From: a virus
Direction: 5' to 3' (one strand)
IMG/VR virus record: IMGVR_UViG_3300005580_000011
Coordinates: 1-35,480 of that record
Length of the DNA: 35,480 nt
The number at the start of each line of letters is the position of its first letter. Within the stretch, counting starts at the first letter, position 1. Below are positions 25,701 through 33,230 of the stretch, one piece after another. A program made the translations under genes and the position numbers. Below the pieces are notes generated by a model. It made no database searches and had not been told where the DNA came from. It worked only from the letters and a program-made list of their open reading frames with translations.

Positions 25701-26007
25701 AGATTACGATACAGATCAGTCAGAAGACTCTTCAAATAAAGAGCCAGTAATATTTCAATCAACCTGGATTCAATCAGAAGCAGATGCTAAGCGTCTGGCA
25801 GAATGGATAAAAACAAGCGTATTGAATAAGGGCAAGTTTATTGAAATGAATGTATTTGGAAACCCTTTAATATCAGCTGGTGATATAGTTAATATTAGCT
25901 ATCCAATATTAGGAATGACGGAATCAAGCGGTAAGTATATAGTCAACAGATGTACACTAGAATATAGGGAAGGATTAACTACCTCAATTTCGTGTAGAGC
26001 AATCTAA
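22702..26007 (+). CDS. Baseplate hub / large minor tail protein with LamG-like insertion
   Basis: I place the start at ATG 22702 (1101 residues), with GGAG at 22693-22696 and an ATGA overlap with the preceding gene, instead of the TTG thirty bases upstream. The middle part, near residue 405-455, contains YWWSDGDKTVWDVLQELCRDIQMNAFVSE, a pattern of hub/Tal-like tail tip proteins that form the closed end of the tube. The N-terminal 350 residues are beta-rich. Residues about 710-875 look like a LamG/concanavalin jelly roll (FAFGTRFFFESQL, GIGFCLDANGKNGYYILLR, YGIDVFLKREVRPYYNTVT), likely a carbohydrate-binding insert. The C-terminus (DAKRLAEWIKTSVLNKGKF, GDIVNISYPILGMTESSGKY) matches the end of hub proteins. 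It probably contacts the host surface together with the fibres. Confidence 0.72.
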   Translation: MISANTTTTDLLKKGYTLSTSAGATIEYNLNTMVEYITATSDAMVNKYAVAFQKLFPIDTIYKPFRPLSAGIKYLVHTDGETDTPKGSFERLRNINVGELPRLYHPGPDTVYKYWLAPKNTNINISLEYFSDEAKTTAKLIPTNKIIARFEINHDTPTSWTISGVKEDNTPISVNGLGSVIDEKTGEVAIYYNGTAWSTTEPATYSGTQKLKKISLSASNSNTGKLIGVIELSPRWVVNIESDIVSFLINKETTADDSSVVPVGVITANYLSLSIVKPHTGTSKSILEYDRFSTTIDDTKIYLFKNAIIRPYVNIGTDSSSEKIIQGFFYVTSWSLSEFGEATIDATDAAKVLQDTMCPQMLVEDSPVTSIIKRVLDSVGFSTYKINVKTKTDSEQVVEADDNSIPTLAYWWSDGDKTVWDVLQELCRDIQMNAFVSESNILNFYSRDFMYDTTQTPVWTFTSQNLPATGDLLYAPNIQSLTTKELFSANQVRVRYATAFTSVNNESSSPLWKSETSFLGAGALASKIELNSTTFELNPNVVVGARIDKIMDQFSGYVLINGEIIEYDGIYYQYKPLGKTEFADPVVIKSQSDIWKYSTLAEPGYENFQAINKYNIKKRGVFKTSPEIHNPQVGSYINDPGGTPDANKFNLIKGVVLATPDLPTTKSAPGVYYVPEGEVVSKVKKGFLAVSNLDKDKKTFDMAIKQFNLINTSANYFAFGTRFFFESQLNTAAQVGGIGFCLDANGKNGYYILLRTTAFAGLEKDVMIVKVNNGILTVLKDSQQTSTKIKAGIDAGVEYGIDVFLKREVRPYYNTVTNTITVFINGFKITAEDNGSASYYGYVPARGITNNVGLHCGQGTVYFEYVYADDITEEIYKKNTSRLTYEHNGVYSDDTLSMLYGDIIYNDGDTKPDKSGSLFEFGTTAREIKKTKISYDDRPAKPIGFKTSLNKYAVVLDQKIQPFGAEGYVLNTSSVTVPLDDNNNTSFYVLGNSIQRSGFIDYDTDQSEDSSNKEPVIFQSTWIQSEADAKRLAEWIKTSVLNKGKFIEMNVFGNPLISAGDIVNISYPILGMTESSGKYIVNRCTLEYREGLTTSISCRAI

Positions 26008-26015
26008 TAACGTAA

Positions 26016-26024
26016 TGGTATAAT
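26016..26024 (+). promoter_or_regulatory. Extended -10 element, leaderless-type start for gene at 26031
   Basis: TGGTATAAT at 26016-26024 is an extended -10 with a perfect TATAAT core. The ATG follows after only 6 nt, so the transcript would be leaderless. No good -35 is visible, which extended -10 promoters can tolerate. Confidence 0.6.
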
Positions 26025-26030
26025 AAATAA

Positions 26031-26345
26031 ATGGGAATTCAATCAGGAAAAATATCGGTAATATATGACGATGATTCACGCCTAGCCAATGTATGGAAGG
26101 GCAAGCCTGCAGAAACAAGGGAGAGGGGCGAATCCTCTTCTGGTGGAGGTGGTAATGGCGGAGTACCTAATCCCCCAAATAGACCCCAGCTTGCGGATAT
26201 TGTAATAAAAGATTTTATAAAATACAGGGACAATGGAATAGAAAAAGTAAAAGTAGTTTTGAGAATTTATAATTCAAGCAGCGAATCTATTGATGGATTC
26301 TCGTTTACATTAACCAAGCCAGATGCACAGGGAGGAAGAGCATGA
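26031..26345 (+). CDS. Small tail-associated protein, Gly/Pro-linker type
   Basis: A 104-residue protein with a short N-terminal strand (GKISVIYDDDSRLANVWKG), a disordered Gly/Ser/Pro linker (SSSGGGGNGGVPNPPNRP, residues about 36-53), and a C-terminal beta part (DIVIKDFIKYRDNGIEKVKVVLRIYNSSSESI). It sits between the tail hub and the fibre genes and overlaps the next gene by 4 nt. It has no ribosome site but follows an extended -10 element by 6 nt. The two-part, linker-joined build suggests a connector that ties fibres to the tip, but I do not recognise a family and this role is speculative. Confidence 0.65.
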   Translation: MGIQSGKISVIYDDDSRLANVWKGKPAETRERGESSSGGGGNGGVPNPPNRPQLADIVIKDFIKYRDNGIEKVKVVLRIYNSSSESIDGFSFTLTKPDAQGGRA

Positions 26346-27202
26346 TAACAAAATTTGGAAAAAGGTTTTTAACTAGTTATATTGCAGGAACCTCTTCATT
26401 AGATTCAAAAGAGATGGCTCTTGGAATTGCAACAAATTCTGAATATCCACTATCTGATACAAACTCAAGACTAGGATTTGAATTTTATAGAGTTCCAATT
26501 AGGCAGGGTGGTATAGATATTGATGCCACAGTATCACCAGTAAAATACACAGTAATCTTTTCTGCTATATTGCCTACAAGCATATCTGGTAAAATTAATG
26601 AAATTGGAATATATTCTGGACAGTCATATACTAAAAATTTTTATTCTAGCCAATTTATTTCAAATTTTGAATTGCCATATGAATGGACTCCAGAACCAGC
26701 ATTAGATCAAGTTAACAGTAGAATTCTAGATAGCTCTTTAATATTTACCTCAAATTCAACATCCCCCAGGGAGTACACCTACCCTTTGACAGGCCTAGAC
26801 ATATCTGGTTACAACCCATTAGATACAATGTGTCTTTCTTATAGAGCAAATGATGCTAATCTATCTTCTGTAAAAGTTAGACTCTATAGCTCTGATTCAG
26901 ACTATATTCAATTTACTTTTACTGGGCATGTAGTTGGAAATAACCTTAAGTCTTTATACATGTCTAATGGTGTTACAGCAGGAACATTTAATGCTGAAAG
27001 TATTATTAAGCTAGGTATAACAATTACACCAACATCTGCTCAAACATCTGTATCCATGGACGGCCTTAGAATAAATGATGAGGACACGTTTGATCCTGCA
27101 TACGGTTTAATTGCTAGATCTATACTAACATCAGAAATGATTAAAGTAGTTGGAAGAGAAGCATCCATAGAGTTTAAACTAGACCTGTCGTTTGGAAGTT
27201 AA
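26342..27202 (+). CDS. Minor tail / baseplate protein, beta-rich
   Basis: The 286-residue protein begins MITKFGKRFLTSYIAGTSSLDSKEMALGIATN and continues with VPIRQGGIDIDATVSPVKYTVIFSAILP and GKINEIGIYSG. The EIGIYSG-type turn is common in phage baseplate and fibre-base proteins. The C-terminal half is a jelly-roll-like beta domain (MCLSYRANDANLSSVKVRLYSS, YIQFTFTGHVVGNNLKSLYM). There are no catalytic residues. It starts on ATGA overlapping the previous gene and is separated from the next fibre gene, in the same frame, by only one TAA and one codon. Likely a fibre-attachment or tip protein; assignment is by context. Confidence 0.62.
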   Translation: MITKFGKRFLTSYIAGTSSLDSKEMALGIATNSEYPLSDTNSRLGFEFYRVPIRQGGIDIDATVSPVKYTVIFSAILPTSISGKINEIGIYSGQSYTKNFYSSQFISNFELPYEWTPEPALDQVNSRILDSSLIFTSNSTSPREYTYPLTGLDISGYNPLDTMCLSYRANDANLSSVKVRLYSSDSDYIQFTFTGHVVGNNLKSLYMSNGVTAGTFNAESIIKLGITITPTSAQTSVSMDGLRINDEDTFDPAYGLIARSILTSEMIKVVGREASIEFKLDLSFGS

Positions 27203-27205
27203 TGC

Positions 27206-29278
27206 ATGGCTGGCAAATATGAAGATTTAGGAATTAGCCAAACCAAAGATGGTGAGTACTCTGACGTAATTATTTCAGGTTTAGATCTTAGTACAGAGTA
27301 TGAACTTCAAGTTGCTTGGGTATATTCAGATAAAACTTTAGGAACTAGTGAGTACTCAGACCCATACACATTTGTAACAACTGGAGAATCTCCATTAAAT
27401 AAGCCAAGATTTTTACGATCAGATTTAACTACGCAGCTAAATGCACTTATTGTAAATTGGTCAGGATTAGATTATCTAGGAGCTTCCTACCCATCAAACT
27501 TTGCAAGAGTAGATATATATGTAAAAGGCGGAACATTTGGAAGTGAGTATGTAATTGCAGGAAGTTTTGAAAAAGCTGGAAAGAAAACACTTATTGCTCA
27601 ATCTGGAACATATTTTGTAAAGTTAAGAGCAGTAAGTAATCGTGGAACAACATCAGATTTTAGTGATGAGTGGTCATCAAATACATCTGACCCAGCAGAA
27701 ATTGTTGAGCCACCTACACTTCCAATCGGACTAACAGTTTCAAGCACAGCATTTGGAATTTCTGTAAATTGGGGTGGAGCATATCAAGCAGATGATCCAT
27801 TTTCTGGATTTAAAACAATTGAGGTTTATGCAACAACAAATGCTGCATTGGGAGCCAGCACTACTACAGCATTTGCAAGCTCTGCATTAGTAGCAAATTT
27901 AACAGTAACCCAATCTTTAAATAGACAAAATGTTGGAATTGATAATCTTAAGCAGGCACTTGGATTAGCTACATCAGAATTAGTATATGCCGCTAATATT
28001 TATTTTTATTACATAGCGTATAATAAAAATAATGAGCCTTACAAGGTCGGCGGAGTTTCAACATACACACGAATTAGCGCAACTCCTATTTCTCCAAGCA
28101 AAGCAAATTTTATTGATTTAGCAAATGGTGTAATATCAATTGAAAACCTAGTTGCTGGAAATGGAAAATTTACATCATGGCTTAGAGCTGGATCAGATAC
28201 AGGTGGTTCACGAATAGAGTTAAATGGTGGTAGCAGTTTTGCAGATGGAGCAACTGGAAGATCGGTACTAGATGGATTTACAGTTTACAGCCCTGGTAAT
28301 ACCCCAATATTTAGAGCAAGCACAACGGGAGGAACGGTAACTTTTGGAGGTTATGCACCTTCAGATATAGCAGATATACAATCAAAGGTTACAACGAAGA
28401 CACAGGTTTTTAGGCAGGCAACAGTTCCAACATCTGTAGCCGTTGGAGACCTGTGGATAAATACAGCAGACAGTACTATTGGAAGAAATACAATTTATAT
28501 TGCCACTTCAATTGGGGCAAATTCAATAACAGCCACTGGCTGGGTTGTTGCAAAAGATTTAGATATCTCAAAAGCATTACTTCAATCTGGAGGGTTTGAT
28601 TCTAATGGAAATATAATTAGGGCTATTGAAATTCCAATGAAAAATGGAGTAGCAGAAGGTGCAATATATTCTGTAAAAAGTTCATATGATTCGACACTAC
28701 CTGGTTGGTTTTTAGGATGGAGCGGAACTTCAGCAAACAGCGTTCCAGTTATTGCCATAGGAAATGAAAACTATAGTCTCAAATGGACTGGAACACAGCT
28801 ACAGATAAAAGGTGATATAACCGCTTCAAATATAACTGGTTCAACTATAACTGGTACAACAATAACAACTACTGATACAGGATTTAACAGAATCAGATTA
28901 AATAGCTCTAATAGCTCATTAGAATTTTTAAATTATTTAGATGCTGTAACTGGAGCTATTTATAATTTTAACAGCGGAGAGGTAATAATACAGTCAGGAA
29001 ATAAAACAGCCCTAGGCTATCCTTCATCTTCAGGTTATATATCTGTAAGCAGCACAAGTGTTACAATTGGAAGAACAAATGCACAAGGAGTTAATATTGG
29101 TGGGCTTACAGTTAATAGTACAAATGCAGATTTTAGTGGAGTAGCCGTTAAAAATAGTTCTAATACTAGCATAGGAACAGGAAATTATTACATGAGAAAT
29201 ATTGGAATGGGAGCGGATGCAAAAACATCTTCACAAACAGATGGATATCTTGGAGATATCTGGATACAGTATTCATAG
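27206..29278 (+). CDS. Tail fibre with fibronectin type III domains
   Basis: The 690-residue protein starts inside what looks like the second half of an FnIII domain (SDVIISGLDLSTEYELQVAWVYSDKTLGTSEYSDPY). It continues with another FnIII-like domain (residues about 65-165, RFLRSDLTTQLNALIVNWSGLDY to YFVKLRAVSNRGTTSDFSDEW) and a third beta domain beginning PPTLPIGLTVSSTAFGISVNW. From about residue 305 it resembles the C-terminal part of J-like host-specificity fibres: FIDLANGVISIENLVAG, then IQSKVTTKTQVFRQATVPTSV, a Thr/Ile repeat at GDITASNITGSTITGTTITTT, and a final trimer-like tip. Start: ATG 27206 with GGAAG upstream. It likely recognises the host surface. The missing first half of the opening FnIII domain is odd. 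Confidence 0.75.
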   Translation: MAGKYEDLGISQTKDGEYSDVIISGLDLSTEYELQVAWVYSDKTLGTSEYSDPYTFVTTGESPLNKPRFLRSDLTTQLNALIVNWSGLDYLGASYPSNFARVDIYVKGGTFGSEYVIAGSFEKAGKKTLIAQSGTYFVKLRAVSNRGTTSDFSDEWSSNTSDPAEIVEPPTLPIGLTVSSTAFGISVNWGGAYQADDPFSGFKTIEVYATTNAALGASTTTAFASSALVANLTVTQSLNRQNVGIDNLKQALGLATSELVYAANIYFYYIAYNKNNEPYKVGGVSTYTRISATPISPSKANFIDLANGVISIENLVAGNGKFTSWLRAGSDTGGSRIELNGGSSFADGATGRSVLDGFTVYSPGNTPIFRASTTGGTVTFGGYAPSDIADIQSKVTTKTQVFRQATVPTSVAVGDLWINTADSTIGRNTIYIATSIGANSITATGWVVAKDLDISKALLQSGGFDSNGNIIRAIEIPMKNGVAEGAIYSVKSSYDSTLPGWFLGWSGTSANSVPVIAIGNENYSLKWTGTQLQIKGDITASNITGSTITGTTITTTDTGFNRIRLNSSNSSLEFLNYLDAVTGAIYNFNSGEVIIQSGNKTALGYPSSSGYISVSSTSVTIGRTNAQGVNIGGLTVNSTNADFSGVAVKNSSNTSIGTGNYYMRNIGMGADAKTSSQTDGYLGDIWIQYS

Positions 29279-29286
29279 GATAATAA

Positions 29287-32200
29287 ATGTCAGACATATT
29301 TGTTAAAACTTCTGGGCTCGGATCTACTGGGTGGAAAAAAGCATCTAGTATATTTGTTAAAACTTCTGGGCTTGGAAGTACTGGCTGGAGATCTGCCGTT
29401 GGGGTTTGGATAAGAAATGCAACACAATGGCTAAAAGTTTGGCCACTTTCAGGTATTTTTGCAACAAGAGTCCCATATATAGCAAAATTTTCATCAAATA
29501 CTTACGCAGAAAGAATGCCAAATGCTACATATCCAGTAGTTAGAATAGGTGACTCCTATTTTGGCGATAACGCTCAGTGGGATCTTAACGGATGGCTTGC
29601 CTCATCTTATACATATAGATGGAAAATATATGCTGAATATGACTTAGAGGGATCCATACTTGAAAGCGGAACGGGATCTGGGTGGACAAGTACAGCTGGA
29701 GAAGACCAGCTACCAACTTCAATATGGACAGTAACAAACTCAACAAATGCAGACAGAAAGTTTTTAGGATTTGAAGTTATAGCAAATAATTCATCTAACT
29801 CTCAATATAATGGTGTATCTGTTTCTACTAAAATACAAATTGTTAGACAAAGGCCAAGGATTGCTACTGCACCATCATTTAATATTACTTCTCCAAAAAT
29901 TGGAGATACAATAAACTATTCTTCTGGATGGGATATAACAGAAGCATATAGGCCAGAACCATTAAGAAGCACAATATTTTGGTATAAGAATTCAACTGCT
30001 ACAACCACTGGAGGAACACAAGTTCAATCTGGTGGCTACTCTTACTTAGTGCAGGCTGGAGATCTGAATCATTATATTTATGCAGTAGAAACAAATTTTA
30101 ATTCTGGATCTGATTATGATTTGGGTCCATCTATTGGTGTTTCTGCAACTGCTATAACTAATAATGCTGTAATAACATCACTTTTGCCAGCACCAACCTC
30201 ATTAACAGCTTCTTCCAATAGAGGTGATGGCGTACTGCTAAGCTGGAGCGCAGTTACAGGTGCAAATTATTATGAAATATATTGGCAAAGTTCTCAAGGC
30301 ACTGGGCCCGTAAACCAATCTTTATTCTCAGACTTTGGAAGTGACAATAGCATAACTGGAACTTCATTTATTGACACTACGATATCTCCTGGATCAACAA
30401 GGTACTATAGGGTTAGAGCAAGATCTGCCGCTGTAAGCACTGGTACAAATTGTTCAAATTGGTTTCCAGCTCCTGCATCTAATGCAATTGCTGGATTTAG
30501 AATAAAGCCTGGTGCAATAACAAGACCCACATCCTACTCCTTTGCAACAAGTACTGCTACTGGATATTTTACAACAGGAACAAATACAAGTTCTGTTCAA
30601 TATAAATTACAGGGTGTAAATATTCCAATATCTACACCGACATATACTTTATCAACAACAAGTTCATACCCGTATCAAGTTTCATTAAACCCTTCTTCTT
30701 TGTTTACTGAAAGAACATGGACTAATGATACATGGTCCCCATCTACAACTTATTATGCTAATAATACAGTCTGGTATGCTGGCAATCAGTATCAATCTAA
30801 ACTTATTTCTTTTTCTGGAGCTGGTACCGTACCATCAACTTCTGGAAGCAATACTTATTGGACAAGAGGCTCTTTGGTTGGAACTACTCCAACTACTTCA
30901 AGAACTTGGTCTTCTTCTACTTCCTACACTCAGGGACAAACAGTATATTACGGTACTGGAACAACTGGTGCTAGCGTGTATCAATACACCGCCAACGACC
31001 CTGGATTTTCTGGTCAAAGCCCAACTAATACTACATATTGGACACTTATAACACAAAGAACATACTATGTTGGAGATTATGTTATTTACAACGGAACAAG
31101 ATTTTATGCATTGCAAACAACAACTGGTGTTTACCCATCATCTGGACCAAATTGGACAAGCAGTCTTGGATATTGGAGATATGAGTTCACTCCATATTTT
31201 AGTACTGCAGCAGGTGATGTAGCATATTCTAGTGCAACAAGAGATATGGGTCTTTCTCACACAGCGCCAACTGATTCACTGGTACTGGCAACACCTATAA
31301 CTTTTAGCAATGTAACATCGACATCATTTACATCTAACTATACGACTGGAAACTATGCTAATTATACACATATAGATACATATAAGATAAGTCCATTTAA
31401 TAGACCAAGCAACTATCCAAAAATTATAGCTACACTAAATATTCAAACCTACACGGATACGCCAACTGGTCCTTTAGAAGCATTTACAGATTATGCTGTA
31501 AATGTAACACCTAGATATTACTATTCAGTAGAAAATATTTCATTAGAAATACCAAATATTTATTATGAAGGCACTACCACCAATGGAACAATTAAGACTC
31601 TTGCAGCAGCACCTACAGCACCTACCATAACATCTGTTACCTCTGGTGTTGTTTATTCTCCAGTATCAGTTACTTGTAATGGAGGAAGCGGACCATTCTA
31701 TCAAATGTTTTGGTGGGGTAGTGCAACTGCACCAACAGGTGCCCAGACACCAGATGCTACTGGAGCATCAAATACCCCAACATCAACACCAGTTACGTTA
31801 ACTGATGCTAGTGGACCATCTATTAATGGAACATATTGGGCATTTGTTAGATCAGTTATAACTAGAGATGATACATCAATAGGACCATCAAATACTGTAA
31901 GTGCTTGGAGTTCTGCATTTCAATTTACAGTTACTTTAAACCCTGCGGTTCCATTCTCTTATAACACAGGATCTAGTACAGCTGGTGGATGGTCAGCAAC
32001 AATATCTGGAACCTCCCAGTCAGGAGCCACGTACTCCATACCCGCAACAACTGGATACTCTGTAAACTCCTCAACTGGAACTGTAACGGCAACAGGACTG
32101 GGTTCTAATGTTTCTACTTCAATTGTAGTTACTAAATCTGTTTCTGGATATAATAACACAACTGCAACCGCATCTGGAACTTCTTCTACAATTCCTACCT

Positions 32201-32820
32201 ATAGTCTTTTCTATTCTGCAAATAGTGGATCATTTACTCCAACAACTCAAACTGGAGTTCAAGGTGCTTCAATAACATTAGCGGCAAATGCTGGAACTAG
32301 AGCTGGATTTACTTTTGGAGGATGGAGTATTGGAGGTATTACATATTCTGGGTCAGGATCATATACATTCGGTGCTGGAAATGCAACAGCAACTGCAATT
32401 TGGAATACAACATTTGTTACACCTACTTGCCCAGCTCCAAGTTTATTTTTCAGAAGATTTCCAACCGACACTAGCTCTAGCTGGGAGTATTTCTGTGACT
32501 ACCCAACTCCTAGCGGAAGTTATCAGTCTATCACTGGCATGCAATTTGAGATATATTCAGCAAACTCTACTGCTGGATCAAAAGTTACTGGTGGTGCTGG
32601 AATACAAACATTCCCTGGATCCGTAACTACCTATCCGTATACAAGTTCAAGAGACGGAACAATTTGGGGATTTAGAATTGCATCTGGCTCAAGCTCTTCT
32701 TCAAGCCCATTAGGAACAAGAGTTGCTACAACTGCAAGAAGATATGGTCGCGTGAGAGTAGTTATGCTTGGGACCAATGGAACTACATATTATGGAACTT
32801 GGACAAGCCCACTATTATGA
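29287..32820 (+). CDS. Large tail fibre/adhesin with FnIII, three chitin-binding-like repeats and InlB-type repeat
   Basis: This 1177-residue protein opens with an 18-residue direct repeat (IFVKTSGLGSTGW) used in many phage tail proteins as an attachment segment. FnIII-like sequence spans about 297-405 (LTASSNRGDGVLLSWSAVTG to YYRVRARSAAV). Three tandem modules at about 483-525, 541-585 and 590-632 share the W/Y-x-Y-x2-G/N-x-V-x-Y-x-G-x-x-Y ... YW pattern of CBM5/12 chitin-binding-like domains. Ig-like beta repeats follow, and residues 1006-1039 (AGFTFGGWSIGGITYSGSGS) match the Flg_new/InlB B-repeat. The rest is Ser/Thr/Gly-rich. The protein is probably a receptor-binding fibre recognising cell-wall or surface glycans. 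AGGA lies 10 nt upstream of the ATG; the next gene overlaps by 4 nt. Confidence 0.78.
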   Translation: MSDIFVKTSGLGSTGWKKASSIFVKTSGLGSTGWRSAVGVWIRNATQWLKVWPLSGIFATRVPYIAKFSSNTYAERMPNATYPVVRIGDSYFGDNAQWDLNGWLASSYTYRWKIYAEYDLEGSILESGTGSGWTSTAGEDQLPTSIWTVTNSTNADRKFLGFEVIANNSSNSQYNGVSVSTKIQIVRQRPRIATAPSFNITSPKIGDTINYSSGWDITEAYRPEPLRSTIFWYKNSTATTTGGTQVQSGGYSYLVQAGDLNHYIYAVETNFNSGSDYDLGPSIGVSATAITNNAVITSLLPAPTSLTASSNRGDGVLLSWSAVTGANYYEIYWQSSQGTGPVNQSLFSDFGSDNSITGTSFIDTTISPGSTRYYRVRARSAAVSTGTNCSNWFPAPASNAIAGFRIKPGAITRPTSYSFATSTATGYFTTGTNTSSVQYKLQGVNIPISTPTYTLSTTSSYPYQVSLNPSSLFTERTWTNDTWSPSTTYYANNTVWYAGNQYQSKLISFSGAGTVPSTSGSNTYWTRGSLVGTTPTTSRTWSSSTSYTQGQTVYYGTGTTGASVYQYTANDPGFSGQSPTNTTYWTLITQRTYYVGDYVIYNGTRFYALQTTTGVYPSSGPNWTSSLGYWRYEFTPYFSTAAGDVAYSSATRDMGLSHTAPTDSLVLATPITFSNVTSTSFTSNYTTGNYANYTHIDTYKISPFNRPSNYPKIIATLNIQTYTDTPTGPLEAFTDYAVNVTPRYYYSVENISLEIPNIYYEGTTTNGTIKTLAAAPTAPTITSVTSGVVYSPVSVTCNGGSGPFYQMFWWGSATAPTGAQTPDATGASNTPTSTPVTLTDASGPSINGTYWAFVRSVITRDDTSIGPSNTVSAWSSAFQFTVTLNPAVPFSYNTGSSTAGGWSATISGTSQSGATYSIPATTGYSVNSSTGTVTATGLGSNVSTSIVVTKSVSGYNNTTATASGTSSTIPTYSLFYSANSGSFTPTTQTGVQGASITLAANAGTRAGFTFGGWSIGGITYSGSGSYTFGAGNATATAIWNTTFVTPTCPAPSLFFRRFPTDTSSSWEYFCDYPTPSGSYQSITGMQFEIYSANSTAGSKVTGGAGIQTFPGSVTTYPYTSSRDGTIWGFRIASGSSSSSSPLGTRVATTARRYGRVRVVMLGTNGTTYYGTWTSPLL
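29296..29403 (+). repeat. Tandem 54-nt direct repeat encoding IFVKTSGLGSTGW units
   Basis: Two adjacent 54-nt units (29296-29349 and 29350-29403) encode IFVKTSGLGSTGW-KKASS and IFVKTSGLGSTGW-RSAVG. The first 26 nt of each unit are identical; later positions differ mostly at third codon positions. A degenerate third unit (VWIRNATQWLKVW) follows. Confidence 0.9.
30727..31176 (+). repeat. Three tandem carbohydrate-binding-like protein modules
   Basis: Modules at residues about 483-525, 541-585 and 590-632 of the fibre each show an early aromatic residue, Y-x-x-x-x-x-V-x-Y, and a closing YW, the skeleton of CBM5/12-type modules. DNA identity between units is low, so the duplication is old or the units were recruited separately. 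Confidence 0.6.
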
Positions 32821-32981
32821 TGATAAAAATACAAGACAAGCAGTATTTAATTCAGTCTAAAATTAAAGTTTTAGAGGGAAGAAGAAATCGTTTTTTAAAT
32901 AATGACCCAGAAATTACTGACTCAATAGAGGATATAGAGTCTCAGATTCAGGCCTTGACTAATGTGCTTGAAATGCTATAA
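32817..32981 (+). CDS. Small coiled-coil protein 1
   Basis: I choose ATG 32817 (54 residues; ATGA overlap with the fibre stop) over a TTG 18 nt upstream inside the fibre gene. The protein is almost entirely helical and charged (KIQDKQYLIQSKIKVLEGRR, DSIEDIESQIQALTNVLEML), with heptad-like spacing of Ile/Leu. It resembles the next gene product in layout: a first helix ending in a Leu-Glu turn, a short polar loop, then a helix of I-E-x-x-I type. Together they look like a small paralogous family. Position after the fibres suggests a fibre chaperone or assembly helper; that is inference. The promoter of the next gene overlaps its stop codon. Confidence 0.65.
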   Translation: MMIKIQDKQYLIQSKIKVLEGRRNRFLNNDPEITDSIEDIESQIQALTNVLEML

Positions 32982-32982
32982 T
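32955..32982 (+). promoter_or_regulatory. Strong promoter for small coiled-coil genes
   Basis: TTGACT at 32955-32960 (5 of 6), 16-nt spacer, extended -10 TGCTATAAT at 32974-32982. It lies within the end of the preceding gene, whose TAA is part of the -10 box. The downstream gene has AAAGGAGG at 32986-32993, just 3 nt after the -10, so transcription starting at the usual 6-8 nt would begin inside or near the ribosome site. Confidence 0.75.
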
Positions 32983-32999
32983 ATGAAAGGAGGAATAAA

Positions 33000-33224
33000 A
33001 TGACAACACTATCAAAAAGCGATAAAGTTCAGATAATTGAATCAAGAGCCAGAGGCCTTGAGTATAAGAAATTTGGTCTAGAGATGGATCTATTAGTAGA
33101 AAATGCTAAATCTGCTCCAGATGCTGAAGCAGTTTCTACAATTGAAACAGCTATTACTGAAGCTTCAAATCAACTGTCTGTTCTAAATGCAGAACTTGCA
33201 GTAGTAAATGCACTAGCTGAATAG
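33000..33224 (+). CDS. Small coiled-coil protein 2
   Basis: A 74-residue helical protein (KVQIIESRARGLEYKKFGLE, AVSTIETAITEASNQLSVLN) with an Ala/Leu-rich C-terminal helix. It looks like a diverged relative of the preceding 54-residue protein, sharing the helix-loop-helix plan and the I-E-x-x-I segment. It has the best ribosome site of the local cluster (AAAGGAGG, 6-nt spacing). No membrane segment and no catalytic motif are visible. It may act as an assembly helper or a small virion component; the function is unknown. Confidence 0.72.
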   Translation: MTTLSKSDKVQIIESRARGLEYKKFGLEMDLLVENAKSAPDAEAVSTIETAITEASNQLSVLNAELAVVNALAE

Positions 33225-33230
33225 GTAAAA

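Noticed and set aside
30725-31051. 108-residue frame on + strand within the fibre gene
   Set aside because: Out-of-frame shadow, Leu/Ile-rich, of the carbohydrate-binding-like repeats; no start signals.
32799-32816. TTG start for the first small coiled-coil gene
   Set aside because: It lies inside the fibre gene with no ribosome site; ATG 32817 gives the usual ATGA coupling.
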